A program made the translations under genes and the position numbers. Below, piece by piece: positions 28,004 through 37,597 of a DNA stretch of 64,000 nucleotides (its first letter is position 1; every line of letters begins with the position of its first letter). The notes below the pieces were generated by a model. The model saw only the letters and a list, made by a program, of their open reading frames with translations, searched no databases and was not told the origin of the DNA. Origin of the DNA: an uncultured Roseburia sp. (lineage in GTDB: Bacteria; Bacillota; Clostridia; Lachnospirales; Lachnospiraceae); assembly GCA_947088675.1 (NCBI GenBank), contig CAMUHN010000007.1:1-64000 (forward strand), read 5' to 3'.

Positions 28004-28819
28004 TTGAAAACAGATCGGTTTATTATTGTGCGGGGCGCCGGGGATCTGGCGACGGGAACGATACATCGCTTATGGTCGGCGGGTTTTTTTGTGTTGGCGC
28101 TGGAAACGGAACGTCCGGCGGCGATACGCAGAAAAGCGGCGCTTTCAGAAGCAGTCTATGACGGCGAGGCAAAAGTGGAGCATATGAAAGGCGTGTTGAT
28201 TTCCACGCCAAAAGAGGCAGGACCGATATGGGCTGCCGGGTGCGTGCCTGTTCTTGTGGACAGGGAAGGCGCGTCAATTTATGAATTAAAACCTGCACTC
28301 GTAGTAGACGCGATCCTTGCAAAGAAAAACACCGGAACAAACCGCGCGATGGCGCCGTTTACGATTGCGCTTGGACCGGGGTTTACGGCCGGAGACGATG
28401 TGGATGCCGTGATTGAAACCATGCGCGGACATAATCTTGGCCGTATTATAATGGAAGGAAGCGCGCTTCCCGATACCGGCGTGCCGGGCGTGATCAAAGG
28501 ATACGGGGCAGAGCGCGTCATTCATGCGGCGTCTGCCGGGACGATTCAGAATAGATGCCGGATCGGGGATCTTGTTGAAAAAGGCGATACGCTTGCATGG
28601 ATTCGGAACGGGCAGGAAAAAATATCGGTGGATGCATCTTTGGACGGTGTGCTGCGCGGTTTGATACGCAGCGGTTATCCGGTCGTAAGAGGCTTAAAGA
28701 TCGCAGATATTGATCCCCGAAGAGAAGAACGTGATAATTGCTTTACCATATCGGACAAGGCAAGATGCATCGGAGGAAGCGTACTGGAGCTGGCGGTGAA
28801 ATATTTGTGCAGGACATAA
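28004..28819 (+). CDS. yqeB: YqeB, selenium-dependent molybdenum hydroxylase accessory protein
   Basis: The 271-residue protein starts with a dinucleotide-binding-like segment FIIVRGAGDLATG and contains LALETERPAAIRR, DAILAKKNTG and IALGPGFTAGDDVDAVIET, the pattern of the EF2563/YqeB family. These proteins occur with selenium-dependent molybdenum hydroxylases and are needed for their maturation, though the chemistry is unknown. The start is TTG 28004 with GAGG six bases upstream. Confidence 0.88.
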   Translation: MKTDRFIIVRGAGDLATGTIHRLWSAGFFVLALETERPAAIRRKAALSEAVYDGEAKVEHMKGVLISTPKEAGPIWAAGCVPVLVDREGASIYELKPALVVDAILAKKNTGTNRAMAPFTIALGPGFTAGDDVDAVIETMRGHNLGRIIMEGSALPDTGVPGVIKGYGAERVIHAASAGTIQNRCRIGDLVEKGDTLAWIRNGQEKISVDASLDGVLRGLIRSGYPVVRGLKIADIDPRREERDNCFTISDKARCIGGSVLELAVKYLCRT

Positions 28820-28833
28820 GGAGGAGAGAAAAA

Positions 28834-29721
28834 GTGATGAAAAGACGGTGGATAAATATCCTGATCCTTTTGGCAGTTCTTACGGTATTCGCCGGCTGCG
28901 GCGGAAAAACGAAAGAAGAGGTGCCAGGAAATTTGCAGAACAATCCAATGCTCGGCGGAGAAATTTTTGATGATACGTCTGTTACCGTGTTTGCGGCAAA
29001 AAGTCTGGAGCAGGCGATGGAAGAAATGATTGAGGCGTACAACAGGATACGTCCGACGGTAACGGTTTATGCTAATTATGACAGTTCCGGAACGCTTGCC
29101 ACACAGATTGAGGAGGGAGCCGCCTGTGATGTGTTTTTTCCTGCGTCGCAGTTTCAGATGGATGAACTGCAGGAAGCGGGATTAATTTTAGAAGATTCCA
29201 GAATCGACCTGCTGAAAAATCAGCTCTGTGTCGTCACTTATCCGGACAGCGGGACAAAAGTAACAGGACTTGCCGACCTTGCACAGGCAGACAGCATTGC
29301 GCTTGCGGGCGGTTTTGTTCCGGTCGGAAGATATACGAGACAGGCAATGATAAATCTGGGTATTTTGAGTGAAACGGATGATGCAGAGAATGTATCGTCA
29401 TCAGAGATCAGTGCGGCGCTTGGAGGGGTTATGGTCAATGAGTGTGCCAATGTCGGAGCGGTGGCGACAGCGGTATCCGAGGGGGCAAACGAGGTCGGCA
29501 CAGTTTATCGCTCGGATCTGACAGGTTTTTCGGGTCGGCTTGTTGTACTGGAAAACGTATCGGCTGAGCTGACAGGAGAAGTTTTATATCCGGCTGCGCA
29601 GGTAAAAAACGATCAGGCGGACGAGCTTGAGCGAAACGCAGCGGCAGATTTTATGCTGTTTCTTGCTTCCGATCAGGCCAAAGAGATTTTTTTGAATTAT
29701 CAATTTGAAACGGCAGAGTGA
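28834..29721 (+). CDS. modA: ModA-like molybdate-binding lipoprotein
   Basis: The 295-residue protein has a lipoprotein signal (hydrophobic stretch then LTVFAGCGG, lipidated Cys near residue 22) and a type II periplasmic-binding fold of the ModA kind, with VFAAKSLEQAMEEM, CDVFFPASQFQMD and the ligand-loop region VGRYTRQAMINLG. Start GTG 28834 has AAGGAGG nine bases upstream; ATG 28837 is the alternative. It follows yqeB by 14 bases and precedes modB and modC, supplying molybdate for the cofactor made by this cluster. Confidence 0.9.
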   Translation: MMKRRWINILILLAVLTVFAGCGGKTKEEVPGNLQNNPMLGGEIFDDTSVTVFAAKSLEQAMEEMIEAYNRIRPTVTVYANYDSSGTLATQIEEGAACDVFFPASQFQMDELQEAGLILEDSRIDLLKNQLCVVTYPDSGTKVTGLADLAQADSIALAGGFVPVGRYTRQAMINLGILSETDDAENVSSSEISAALGGVMVNECANVGAVATAVSEGANEVGTVYRSDLTGFSGRLVVLENVSAELTGEVLYPAAQVKNDQADELERNAAADFMLFLASDQAKEIFLNYQFETAE

Positions 29722-29725
29722 GTCC

Positions 29726-30442
29726 ATGGAGATTGGTGTGCAGGAATTTATTGCATTTTGGAGGCAGCTGGATTTTGCTCCGCTTTGGATATCGCTGAAA
29801 ACGGGGATTGTGGCAACTGCAGTTTCCTTTTTTCTGGGAATTTTTGCAGCGTGTAAGATAGCGCGTGCGCCGGCAAAACTGCGTGTGGTTTTGGATGCGC
29901 TTTTGACGCTTCCGATGGTGTTGCCGCCGACTGCAGCCGGTTTTTTCCTGCTCCTGCTTTTTAGCAGAAGACGGCTGATTGGCGCAGTTTTGTATGAGCG
30001 TTTCGGTATTTTGGCGGTGCAGACCTGGCTTGGCTGCGTGCTTGCTGCGACTGTGATTTCTTTTCCTCTTATGTATAAAAATGCAAAAGCTGCATTTGAG
30101 CAGATAGACAAAAATATAGTCTATGCGGCGAGAACGCTCGGCATTCCGGAATGGAAAATCTTTTTTAAAATTATCTTTCCGTCCGCAAAGCCCGGTATTT
30201 TGTCCGGAACAGTTTTAACGTTTGCAAGAGCGCTGGGAGAGTACGGGGCGACATCCATGCTGGCAGGAAATATAGCGGGGAGGACAGGAACTGTCTCACA
30301 GAATATCGCAGTGGCGCTGCAGGGCGGCGATTATGCGGAAGCAGGTTTTTGGGCATGCGTAGTATTGATTTTCGCATTACTCTGTATCATTGGCATCAAT
30401 ATTTTCGGGGAAATGAGTCATCGTTTTCGGAATAAACAGTGA
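29726..30442 (+). CDS. modB: ModB molybdate ABC transporter permease
   Basis: The 238-residue permease has about five membrane segments and the EAA-type coupling loop (AARTLGIPEWKIFFKIIFPSAK), followed by ALGEYGATSMLAGN, which is typical of ModB/CysT permeases. LPMVLPPTAAGF is also conserved in ModB. It starts four bases after modA, with a weak ribosome binding site, so translation may be coupled. It is followed by modC. Confidence 0.92.
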   Translation: MEIGVQEFIAFWRQLDFAPLWISLKTGIVATAVSFFLGIFAACKIARAPAKLRVVLDALLTLPMVLPPTAAGFFLLLLFSRRRLIGAVLYERFGILAVQTWLGCVLAATVISFPLMYKNAKAAFEQIDKNIVYAARTLGIPEWKIFFKIIFPSAKPGILSGTVLTFARALGEYGATSMLAGNIAGRTGTVSQNIAVALQGGDYAEAGFWACVVLIFALLCIIGINIFGEMSHRFRNKQ

Positions 30443-30470
30443 GCAATGAGGAACGCTATGGAGAAAGAGA

Positions 30471-31490
30471 ATGCTTGAGGTTCGTATCAAAAAGAATGTC
30501 GGACAATTTTATCTGGATTGCGAATTTGCGGTCGGAAATGAAGTGTTTGCTCTGCTTGGAGCATCCGGCAGCGGGAAAAGCATGACGCTGAAATGTATTG
30601 CCGGAATAGAAACGCCGGACAGCGGCAGGATTGTTCTTGACGGGCGTATTTTGTTTGATTCCGAAAAGAAAATAAACGTTGTGCCGCAAAAGAGGCGGGT
30701 CGGCTATCTTTTTGAGGATTATGCATTATTTCCACATATGACAGTCAGACAGAATATTTTGTCCGGCATGGGAAAACGACCGGATGGGAAAGCGGCAGAT
30801 GAATATATCAGCCGTTTTTTCTTACAGGGATTGGAGGACGCCTGGCCTCACCAGCTTTCGGGAGGACAAAAGCAGCGCGTTGCGATGGCGCGAATGCTTG
30901 CAGCCAGTCCGGATGTGCTGTTGCTGGACGAGCCGTTTTCTGCGTTGGACAGTCATTTAAGATGGGAGATTGAACGGCAGACGCGCGCTGTATTGGAGGA
31001 GTGGAGGAAACCGACCGTCTTTGTCTCTCACAGCAGAGATGAAGTATTTCGGCTTTGCGAAAGAGCGGCATGTATTTGTCAGGGCAAAACAGAAGAAACT
31101 GCTGCGGTCCGGGAATTATTTTTACATCCCGCGACAATGACGGCAGCCGTTCTGACCGGGTGTGAGAATATAGCAGAAGCGTATGTACTGGATTCCTCCC
31201 ATATCGCGGCGCCTGCATGGGGAATAACGCTGCATGTGCCGTGCGCAGGGAGAACCGTTGCTGCAGTCGGCATTCGGGCGCATTATCTGAAAATAGCAGG
31301 AAACGGTGAAAATTATTTTCCGGTACATACATACCGTATTCTGGAAGATGCGTTTGAATGGAATTTCTCTTTTCAGACAAAAGAAGACGGGGGCTGGATT
31401 CAATGGAGCGTTTCGAAAACAGACTGGTCGCCTGCAGAAGGCATACCGGAGGGTTTTAGGGTTTCTCAAAGCGATATTCTGTTATTTTGA
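30471..31490 (+). CDS. modC: ModC molybdate ABC transporter ATPase
   Basis: The 339-residue ATPase has Walker A GASGSGKS, the Q-loop segment GYLFEDYALFPHMTV, signature LSGGQKQR, Walker B VLLLDEPFSALD and switch His in VSHSRDE. A C-terminal region of about 110 residues corresponds to the Mop/TOBE-type regulatory part of ModC but is divergent. It is the last gene of the selenium/molybdenum transcript; the next gene has its own promoter. Confidence 0.93.
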   Translation: MLEVRIKKNVGQFYLDCEFAVGNEVFALLGASGSGKSMTLKCIAGIETPDSGRIVLDGRILFDSEKKINVVPQKRRVGYLFEDYALFPHMTVRQNILSGMGKRPDGKAADEYISRFFLQGLEDAWPHQLSGGQKQRVAMARMLAASPDVLLLDEPFSALDSHLRWEIERQTRAVLEEWRKPTVFVSHSRDEVFRLCERAACICQGKTEETAAVRELFLHPATMTAAVLTGCENIAEAYVLDSSHIAAPAWGITLHVPCAGRTVAAVGIRAHYLKIAGNGENYFPVHTYRILEDAFEWNFSFQTKEDGGWIQWSVSKTDWSPAEGIPEGFRVSQSDILLF

Positions 31491-31555
31491 AAGTGAAACA
31501 GTAAAATGCACAGGCGAGGCTGTTGCATGATGCGCCAGAACAGCAAAATTAGGGC

Positions 31556-31584
31556 TTGAAAATATGGAGTATCGAACGTATAAT
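31556..31584 (+). promoter_or_regulatory. Sigma-A promoter of capA-like and gpmI
   Basis: TTGAAA at 31556-31561 and TATAAT at 31579-31584 are 17 bases apart, 42 bases before the capA-like start, which separates this unit from modC. Confidence 0.75.
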
Positions 31585-31626
31585 AAAATGTGACAGGCCA
31601 AAAAAGGGATCATGCAGAGGAAATAT

Positions 31627-33153
31627 ATGAATAAGAGATGCATAAGAGGGGTGTTTGCAGCCGTATTTTTTACAGCGGCTGTCTGTGTTAACATTTTTTT
31701 CGCAGAGCAGACTGATGCACAGCAAGCTGCAGATGCAGACCGGAAAAATACCGAAAAGATTACGGACAGGGTGAACAGCCATAGCGCACAGATCACAGAT
31801 CTCTCAGAAGTCTTTCGTACAATTTTAGGAAATGCGACAAAAGAGTGGATCGGGAATCATGAGGTGGACGAGGCATTTCTGATGTGGCTGGATGCACAGT
31901 ACGGCGACGAGGTGATCAAAAGCCTGGCAGCACATGTGGCGGATGGAGGGTCGGACCAGCAGATCTGGTATCGCCTGACAGGCAATTCCATTCATGTTCT
32001 CTGGCATTCTTACTGTGAGTATACCGGTTTTCAAAGAGATCTGCTGAACGGTACCATTATGCGCGAATGCAGAGACAACGATCAGATTGTGATCCGGTTT
32101 GCGGGGGATTTTAACCTGGCGGAGGACTGGTGTACAACCAGGTATATGGACGGGCAGGCGGATGGGATCAGCGGCTGTTTTTCACAGGGGCTCCTTGAAA
32201 AGATGCGCGAGGCGGATATTCTTGTAATGAACAATGAATTTGTCTACAGCGACAGAGGGGAAGCGCTATCCGGTAAAAAATATACGTTCCGTGCAAATCC
32301 GGATCGGGTGAAGCTGCTCCATGAATTTGGCGTCGATCTTGTTACGCTTGCAAATAATCATGTGTATGACTATGGCGAGGAGGCGCTGCTTGATACGCTC
32401 TCTCTGCTGAATGAGGAAAAGATTGCGTATATCGGAGCCGGAGAGAACCAAAAAGAGGCATCCAAAACAGTTTCCTGTATTGTGAACGGACGAAAGATCG
32501 CGTTTGTGTCTGCGACGGAAATAGAGCGGTCGGCTTCCTATACAAAAGAAGCGACAGAGACATCCGCAGGTGTATTGAAAGCGCTGAATCCGGAAAAATT
32601 ACTGCAGACTGTTAGAGAGGCAGAGAAAAATAACGATTACGTGATAGCCGTGCTGCACTGGGGGACGGAGGGCGCTGTAAAATATGACGGATTTCAATAC
32701 AAACTGGCAGAAAAGATAGCTGAGGCCGGGGCCGATGCGATTATCGGAGGTCATCCGCACCGCTTACAGGGCGCGGGATTTATCTTTGGCGTGCCAATTG
32801 CCTACAGTCTTGGAAATTTCTGGTTTTCAACAGGCTCGCTTTATACAACGCTTGCGCAGCTTACGATTGACCGGGACGGGAAGATACAGTTAAGTTATAT
32901 TCCGTGTATCCAAAAGGGGCTTACTGCGGATCTGATTACGGAGGAAGCGCAGCTGAAACGCTATTATGAATATCTGGCGGCTGTTTCCGTTCAGATTGGG
33001 ATTGACCGTAATGGACGTGTCTATGACAGTACGGCGGAAAATGCTTTGACGGGAGAGATTCTTTATGATTCCGAACGAGCCGGGACGGATATACTTGGTG
33101 CAAGGGATATTGAGGGCAATGTCATAGATATCATTGGCAACCTGATAGATTAG
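31627..33153 (+). CDS. CapA-family (poly-gamma-glutamate type) metallophosphatase-like protein
   Basis: The 508-residue protein has an N-terminal signal anchor (hydrophobic residues about 5-26) and, after a linker of about 130 residues, a CapA domain with IRFAGDFNLAEDW, VMNNEFVYS, VTLANNHVYDYG, VLHWGTEG and GGHPHRLQGAG. These residues form a binuclear metal centre in the calcineurin-like fold. CapA proteins act in poly-gamma-glutamate or related polymer handling at the cell surface, but there are no capB, capC or other polymer genes here, so its substrate is unknown. The ATG at 31627 follows AGAGGA. Confidence 0.87.
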   Translation: MNKRCIRGVFAAVFFTAAVCVNIFFAEQTDAQQAADADRKNTEKITDRVNSHSAQITDLSEVFRTILGNATKEWIGNHEVDEAFLMWLDAQYGDEVIKSLAAHVADGGSDQQIWYRLTGNSIHVLWHSYCEYTGFQRDLLNGTIMRECRDNDQIVIRFAGDFNLAEDWCTTRYMDGQADGISGCFSQGLLEKMREADILVMNNEFVYSDRGEALSGKKYTFRANPDRVKLLHEFGVDLVTLANNHVYDYGEEALLDTLSLLNEEKIAYIGAGENQKEASKTVSCIVNGRKIAFVSATEIERSASYTKEATETSAGVLKALNPEKLLQTVREAEKNNDYVIAVLHWGTEGAVKYDGFQYKLAEKIAEAGADAIIGGHPHRLQGAGFIFGVPIAYSLGNFWFSTGSLYTTLAQLTIDRDGKIQLSYIPCIQKGLTADLITEEAQLKRYYEYLAAVSVQIGIDRNGRVYDSTAENALTGEILYDSERAGTDILGARDIEGNVIDIIGNLID

Positions 33154-33177
33154 AAAAGAAAAGAGAGGAACAGAAAA

Positions 33178-34719
33178 ATGAGCAAAAGACCTACCGTATT
33201 AATGATTTTAGATGGGTTCGGTTTAAATGAGAAACCGGATGCAAATGCAGTGGCGATTGCAAAGACGCCGAATATTGATGCACTGATGAAAGAATATCCG
33301 TATGTGCACGGCAACGCGAGCGGTCTTGCCGTTGGACTGCCGGACGGGCAGATGGGCAATTCGGAGGTTGGTCATTTAAACATGGGGGCCGGCAGAATCG
33401 TATATCAGGAACTGACACGTATTACCAAAGAGATCGAGGACGGCGATTTCTTTAAAAACGAGGCGCTGTTAAAAGGAATGGCAAATGTAAAGGAGAACAA
33501 TTCGGATCTGCATCTTTACGGCCTGCTCTCGGACGGCGGCGTTCACAGTCATAATACGCATCTTTACGGCCTGTTGGAGATGGCAAAAAGAGAGGGCATT
33601 TCGAATGTCTATGTGCACTGTTTTCTGGACGGGCGAGATACCGCTCCGACATCCGGAAAGGGCTTTATCGAAGAGCTGGAAGCAAAGATGGCGGAACTTG
33701 GCGTAGGAAAAATAGCGTCCATCAGCGGACGTTATTATGTGATGGATCGTGACAACAGATGGGAACGGGTAGAAAAAGCGTTTCTTGCGCTGACAAAAGG
33801 AGAGGGAGAACAGGCAGAATCCGCTGTTTCGGCAATGGAAGCTTCCTATACAAAAGATATTACGGATGAGTTTTTCGTTCCGACTGTTATTATGGAAAAC
33901 GGTGCGCCCCGCGCGACAATCAAAGATAAAGATACCGTAATTTTCTTTAATTTCCGCCCCGACCGCGCAAGGGAGATTACAAGGGCATTTTGTGCAGATG
34001 AATTCGACGGTTTTGACAGAGGAAAGAGGAAAGACGTTACTTACATCTGCTTTACAGAATATGATGTGACAATCCCAAACAAAGAAGTCGCGTTTCATAA
34101 AGTAGAGCTGAAAAATACGTTTGGAGAATATCTTGCCGCCCATGGCAAAAAGCAGGCAAGGATTGCAGAGACAGAGAAATATGCCCATGTTACCTTTTTC
34201 TTTAACGGCGGTGTGGAAGCGCTGAACGAGGGAGAGGACCGCATTCTTGTCAATTCTCCGAAAGTGGCGACATATGATCTGCAGCCGCAGATGAGCGCGC
34301 CGGAAGTCTGTGACAAATTATGCGAGGCGATTCGTTCGGATCAATATGACGTGATTATTATTAACTTTGCAAATCCGGATATGGTAGGACATACCGGAAT
34401 CCTGGAAGCGGCGGTGAAAGCTGTGGAGACAGTGGACAGCTGTGTCGGAAAGGCTGTCGAGGCGTTAAAGGAAGTGGACGGGCAGATGTTTTTGTGTGCA
34501 GATCATGGAAATGCCGAGCAGCTGATAGATTATAAAACCGGCAGTCCGCTTACGGCGCATACGACAAACCAGGTGCCGTTTATCCTGATCAATGCAGATG
34601 AGTCCTATACACTGCGTGATAACGGCTGTCTGGCGGATATCGTTCCGACGCTGATTGAATTGATGGGAATGGAACAGCCGGAAGAGATGACAGGCAAATC
34701 ACTGCTGCAGAAAAAATAA
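33178..34719 (+). CDS. gpmI: 2,3-bisphosphoglycerate-independent phosphoglycerate mutase
   Basis: GpmI interconverts 3- and 2-phosphoglycerate with two Mn ions and a phosphoserine intermediate. The 513-residue protein has the metal Asp12 in LDGFGLN, the nucleophile Ser62 in [10 protein letters not shown], the [10 protein letters not shown] substrate loop, FRPDRAREI and the C-terminal metal motif CADHGNAEQ. It follows the capA-like gene by 24 bases with a GAGAGGAA site and ends at a strong bidirectional terminator. Confidence 0.98.
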   Translation: MSKRPTVLMILDGFGLNEKPDANAVAIAKTPNIDALMKEYPYVHGNASGLAVGLPDGQMGNSEVGHLNMGAGRIVYQELTRITKEIEDGDFFKNEALLKGMANVKENNSDLHLYGLLSDGGVHSHNTHLYGLLEMAKREGISNVYVHCFLDGRDTAPTSGKGFIEELEAKMAELGVGKIASISGRYYVMDRDNRWERVEKAFLALTKGEGEQAESAVSAMEASYTKDITDEFFVPTVIMENGAPRATIKDKDTVIFFNFRPDRAREITRAFCADEFDGFDRGKRKDVTYICFTEYDVTIPNKEVAFHKVELKNTFGEYLAAHGKKQARIAETEKYAHVTFFFNGGVEALNEGEDRILVNSPKVATYDLQPQMSAPEVCDKLCEAIRSDQYDVIIINFANPDMVGHTGILEAAVKAVETVDSCVGKAVEALKEVDGQMFLCADHGNAEQLIDYKTGSPLTAHTTNQVPFILINADESYTLRDNGCLADIVPTLIELMGMEQPEEMTGKSLLQKK

Positions 34720-34730
34720 ATATTAGAAAT

Positions 34731-34769
34731 AAAAATATAACCGCCAGTATAGCCGGCGGTTATATTTTT
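34731..34769. terminator. Bidirectional terminator between gpmI and a chemoreceptor
   Basis: AAAAATATAACCGCC at 34731-34745 is a perfect 15-base complement of GGCGGTTATATTTTT at 34755-34769. It has A- and T-runs on both sides and lies between convergent genes, so it can end both. Confidence 0.92.
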
Positions 34770-34825
34770 ATGTACGCGGGCATCCATAAGAAAAATGTCG
34801 GCAAGCTGACGGACGCCCGGGCGCG

Positions 34826-34855
34826 CGAGCAGGGAAAATGGATCTTTCCTGCTCG
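34826..34855. repeat. Hairpin repeat downstream of the chemoreceptor gene
   Basis: CGAGCAGGGAAA at 34826-34837 pairs with TTTCCTGCTCG at 34845-34855. It resembles the hairpin at 18816-18840 in arm, central GATCTT and flank (CCTGCTCGAT), which suggests a short intergenic repeat family. Confidence 0.5.
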
Positions 34856-34875
34856 ATTGCGCAGCTATGCGGAGC

Positions 34876-36849
34876 TTAATCAGACGCAAGCGTAAACTGA
34901 TCTACCATTTCTTTCAGGCATGTAGCGGCGGCAGAAAGCTGTTCGCTTGCAGCTGCACCTTCCTCAGCAGTAGCGCTGTTGTTCTGCACGACCAGTGAAA
35001 TCTGACTGATTCCTTCGGAAACCTGCTCAACTGATTCTGACTGTTCCGTGGATACGATTGCAATGTGGTCGATAGATTCTACTACGGACTGAATACTGTT
35101 TACGACACCGAGCAGAACATCAGCTGTGTTTTGCGCAATTTCCGTACCCGTATGTACGGCTTCTGTAGAATTTGCAATCAGTTCCGATGTGTTCTTAGCC
35201 GCCTGTGCGGATTTACCGGCCAGATCGCGCACTTCCCCGGCAACAACCGCGAAGCCTTTTCCTGCACTTCCGGCTCTCTCCGCCTCAACTGCCGCGTTTA
35301 AGGCGAGTATGTTTGTCTGAAAAGCAATGTCATCAATTGTTTTTAATATTTTTTCAATCTTCTCGGAACTGTTGCGAATCTTTTCCATAGCCTCTACCAG
35401 ATTCTGCATTTTCTGATTACACAGGAAAACTTCTTCTCCGGTCTGGTGAGTCTGCTTTCTGACGTCCAATGCTCCGTTTGCCGTATTTTTTACTTCTTCG
35501 GAGATCAGCCCGATCCGCGCCGCCAGTTCCTGTACCGCGCTGGCCTGTTCCGTAGTCCCCTGACTGAGCGTCTGCGCGCTTGAGGAAAGCTGGCTGCTGG
35601 CATTTGCAACCTCCTCTGCGGAATGATTGACCTGATGCATGGCGCTGCTCAGTTCAAGCCTCATATTGCGCATGGAATGTAAAATATCCTGGAAACTGCC
35701 GACATATACTTCCTCATGTTTTGTATGAACATTCAGATTCTGATTTGCCATTTCGTTGAGCAGATAACTGATGTCTTTGATCACAATACGAAGTCCCTCC
35801 ACAAGAGATTCGGTTGATCTGACAAGCACGCCGGTTTCATCCCTGTTTCTGATTTTTGGCATCGGCGTATCCAAATCGCCCTCCACAAGCAGTTTCATCC
35901 GATTTACGCATGCTTTCATTGGTTTGCCGATATTGACGGCCAGAGTCAGGGCAACAATAACGGAAAGCAAAATGGAAATTGCAATCACTGTGATATTAAT
36001 GATCATTGCATCCCGTGTAGATGCCAGATAATTAATCTGCGGCGCCGTCACTGCGATACTCCAGCCATCCGTATTCTGTACGGGAGCATAGGCGGCAAAC
36101 ATTTTGTCATCTCCGTATGTATATTCTCCGAATCCGTTTTTCCCCTGCCGCATTTCCGCGTGGATAGCAGCCAGCTGCTGCAGCGAGGAGTCGTTCTGCG
36201 CCTCCGTTTCTATGTTTTGTACCGTAATTGTATCAAGCGTGATATCGGCAATCGTGTCGCCGTTCCTGTTAATCATATAAGCCCTGCTGTTGTTGCCAAG
36301 CTGAATAGCTGAAACAATATCATTCAAAAAAGTCTCATGCGGAACAAAATATACGACGCCGATAATGGGATTTTTCTGGTTTCCTCCGGAATACAGAGGA
36401 GCCGCAACCATAATGGACAATTCTCCTGTGACCTTGCTGATCAGCGGTTCCGATACGAAAACATTTCCCAGCCTGGCCTGGCGGACATATTCGCGGTCGG
36501 AATAATCATTTCCGTCAAAAATACTGACACCATCTCCGCCGACAATATTTCCTCTCCGGAATCCGTGCATGGAAACGCGCTCGTCAATGATAGCCTGTTT
36601 TTCTTCCACTGGCACTGTGGGATCTGACAGCTGCGGAATGCATCCGACTTCCATGACAACATTTTTGTATGATTCCAGTTCCTGCTGCGCTCGCCCTGCA
36701 GCCAGGACTGCCGTCTGACTCATCATCTGTTCTACGGTAGACATGGTATTGTGGTAGGTTAGCGAGATACTGGAAGAACCGGATGCGACAAGTCCGATTA
36801 AAACAGTCAGAATAAGACTTAAAGTGATTTTGGTACGAATGCTTTTCAT
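34876..36849 (-). CDS. Methyl-accepting chemotaxis protein, Cache-type sensor
   Basis: The 657-residue chemoreceptor has a membrane segment at residues 5-27, an extracytoplasmic domain of about 250 residues with Cache features ([35 protein letters not shown]), a second segment near 280-303, HAMP, and a signalling domain with tip [21 protein letters not shown] split over two turns. The start has GGGGGG nine bases upstream. It is transcribed alone, after the PilZ gene and a terminator. Its receptor type differs from the one at 23.9 kb in the [12 protein letters not shown] tip. Confidence 0.92.
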   Translation of the reverse strand: MKSIRTKITLSLILTVLIGLVASGSSSISLTYHNTMSTVEQMMSQTAVLAAGRAQQELESYKNVVMEVGCIPQLSDPTVPVEEKQAIIDERVSMHGFRRGNIVGGDGVSIFDGNDYSDREYVRQARLGNVFVSEPLISKVTGELSIMVAAPLYSGGNQKNPIIGVVYFVPHETFLNDIVSAIQLGNNSRAYMINRNGDTIADITLDTITVQNIETEAQNDSSLQQLAAIHAEMRQGKNGFGEYTYGDDKMFAAYAPVQNTDGWSIAVTAPQINYLASTRDAMIINITVIAISILLSVIVALTLAVNIGKPMKACVNRMKLLVEGDLDTPMPKIRNRDETGVLVRSTESLVEGLRIVIKDISYLLNEMANQNLNVHTKHEEVYVGSFQDILHSMRNMRLELSSAMHQVNHSAEEVANASSQLSSSAQTLSQGTTEQASAVQELAARIGLISEEVKNTANGALDVRKQTHQTGEEVFLCNQKMQNLVEAMEKIRNSSEKIEKILKTIDDIAFQTNILALNAAVEAERAGSAGKGFAVVAGEVRDLAGKSAQAAKNTSELIANSTEAVHTGTEIAQNTADVLLGVVNSIQSVVESIDHIAIVSTEQSESVEQVSEGISQISLVVQNNSATAEEGAAASEQLSAAATCLKEMVDQFTLASD

Positions 36850-36953
36850 TTCAATGTTACCCCCCTGTTTTTATGGCTGAAATCCGAGCAATTGTGATCC
36901 CCATATTCAGCCGTTCTTTTTTAATGTTGTAGTAATTGGCATCAAATGACAGC

Positions 36954-37008
36954 AAAAAGCGCCTGAACAACCAGAATGTGTTTCGACCGGCATTTATCAG
37001 GGCTTTTT
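36954..37008. terminator. Terminator between PilZ and chemoreceptor genes
   Basis: AAAAAGCGCCTGA at 36954-36966 pairs with TCAGGGCTTTTT at 36997-37008. It is downstream of the PilZ gene on the minus strand and ends in T residues in both directions. The remaining 36850-37051 gap holds a 7-bp stem GGCTGAA/TTCAGCC in the chemoreceptor leader and no clear promoter. Confidence 0.7.
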
Positions 37009-37051
37009 GTATTGCTCCGGTATTGGAAGTTTAAATGCATAACAGAATAAA

Positions 37052-37417
37052 TCAGTAAGTCAGAAAATCTTCGATATGTTCGGGCGTTGTTGTAAAATGA
37101 CAGCCGTAGCGGTAATGAGTCGGGTCGATTGCCGTGGAGCGGACAATTTTAACCGTCGTAAAAATTGCATTTTTCTGTTCGTTTCCATCAAACGCAAGCG
37201 CCGCGTCAAAATAATAACCGATGGGGAAAATACCCTCCGTGACGAAACAGAGGCCGCTTTTTGATATATTTTCTACTTCAATTGGTGTGTCAAGATTGTG
37301 GATGCCGCTGTAGTCCTGACGGTATAAGTCGGATACGCTCAATCTGATGCTGACCGGGAAGCGAACGCTGTCTCTTCGCTCTGTTTCTCTTTTTTCCGTT
37401 TCTCTTGTTTCTGCCAT
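37052..37417 (-). CDS. PilZ-domain protein, probable c-di-GMP receptor
   Basis: This 121-residue single-domain protein has both c-di-GMP-binding motifs of PilZ: the N-terminal arginine motif RRDSVRFPV (RxxxR) and ENISKSGLCF (D/NxSxxG). A charged N-terminal tail (ETEKRETERR) precedes it. PilZ proteins link c-di-GMP to motility or surface polymer control. It lies beside a chemoreceptor and 4.5 kb from a diguanylate cyclase gene. AGGAG lies six bases before the ATG. Confidence 0.85.
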   Translation of the reverse strand: MAETRETEKRETERRDSVRFPVSIRLSVSDLYRQDYSGIHNLDTPIEVENISKSGLCFVTEGIFPIGYYFDAALAFDGNEQKNAIFTTVKIVRSTAIDPTHYRYGCHFTTTPEHIEDFLTY

Positions 37418-37487
37418 GTTTTTCTCCTATCTGTGTCATTCCTGTAGAGATCTTATGTATTGCATTTCAGATCTTTTTTCTGTTCCC

Positions 37488-37516
37488 ATTATATAGCAGA
37501 ATCCACAAAAATTCAA
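37488..37516 (-). promoter_or_regulatory. Sigma-A promoter of the PilZ gene
   Basis: On the minus strand TTGAAT (37511-37516) and TATAAT (37488-37493) are 17 bases apart, about 70 bases before the PilZ start. Confidence 0.7.
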
Positions 37517-37597
37517 GACTGGCATTTCAATGTAAAAACCGGTAAAATAAAAATAAAATATGCCGGATTGGGCGGATGCCAGAGAGGAGTATTGTTT

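Noticed and set aside
36850..37051. c-di-GMP riboswitch in the chemoreceptor leader
   Set aside because: Such riboswitches often precede chemoreceptor genes, but I do not find the conserved tetraloop-receptor and GGGCAAACC-type segments here or before the other two receptors.
37460..37597. N-terminal extension of the first Fe-S aldo/keto reductase
   Set aside because: The family N-terminus MRYRKLGKTG begins at 37598 after AGAGGAG; the upstream codons overlap the PilZ promoter and have no ribosome binding site.
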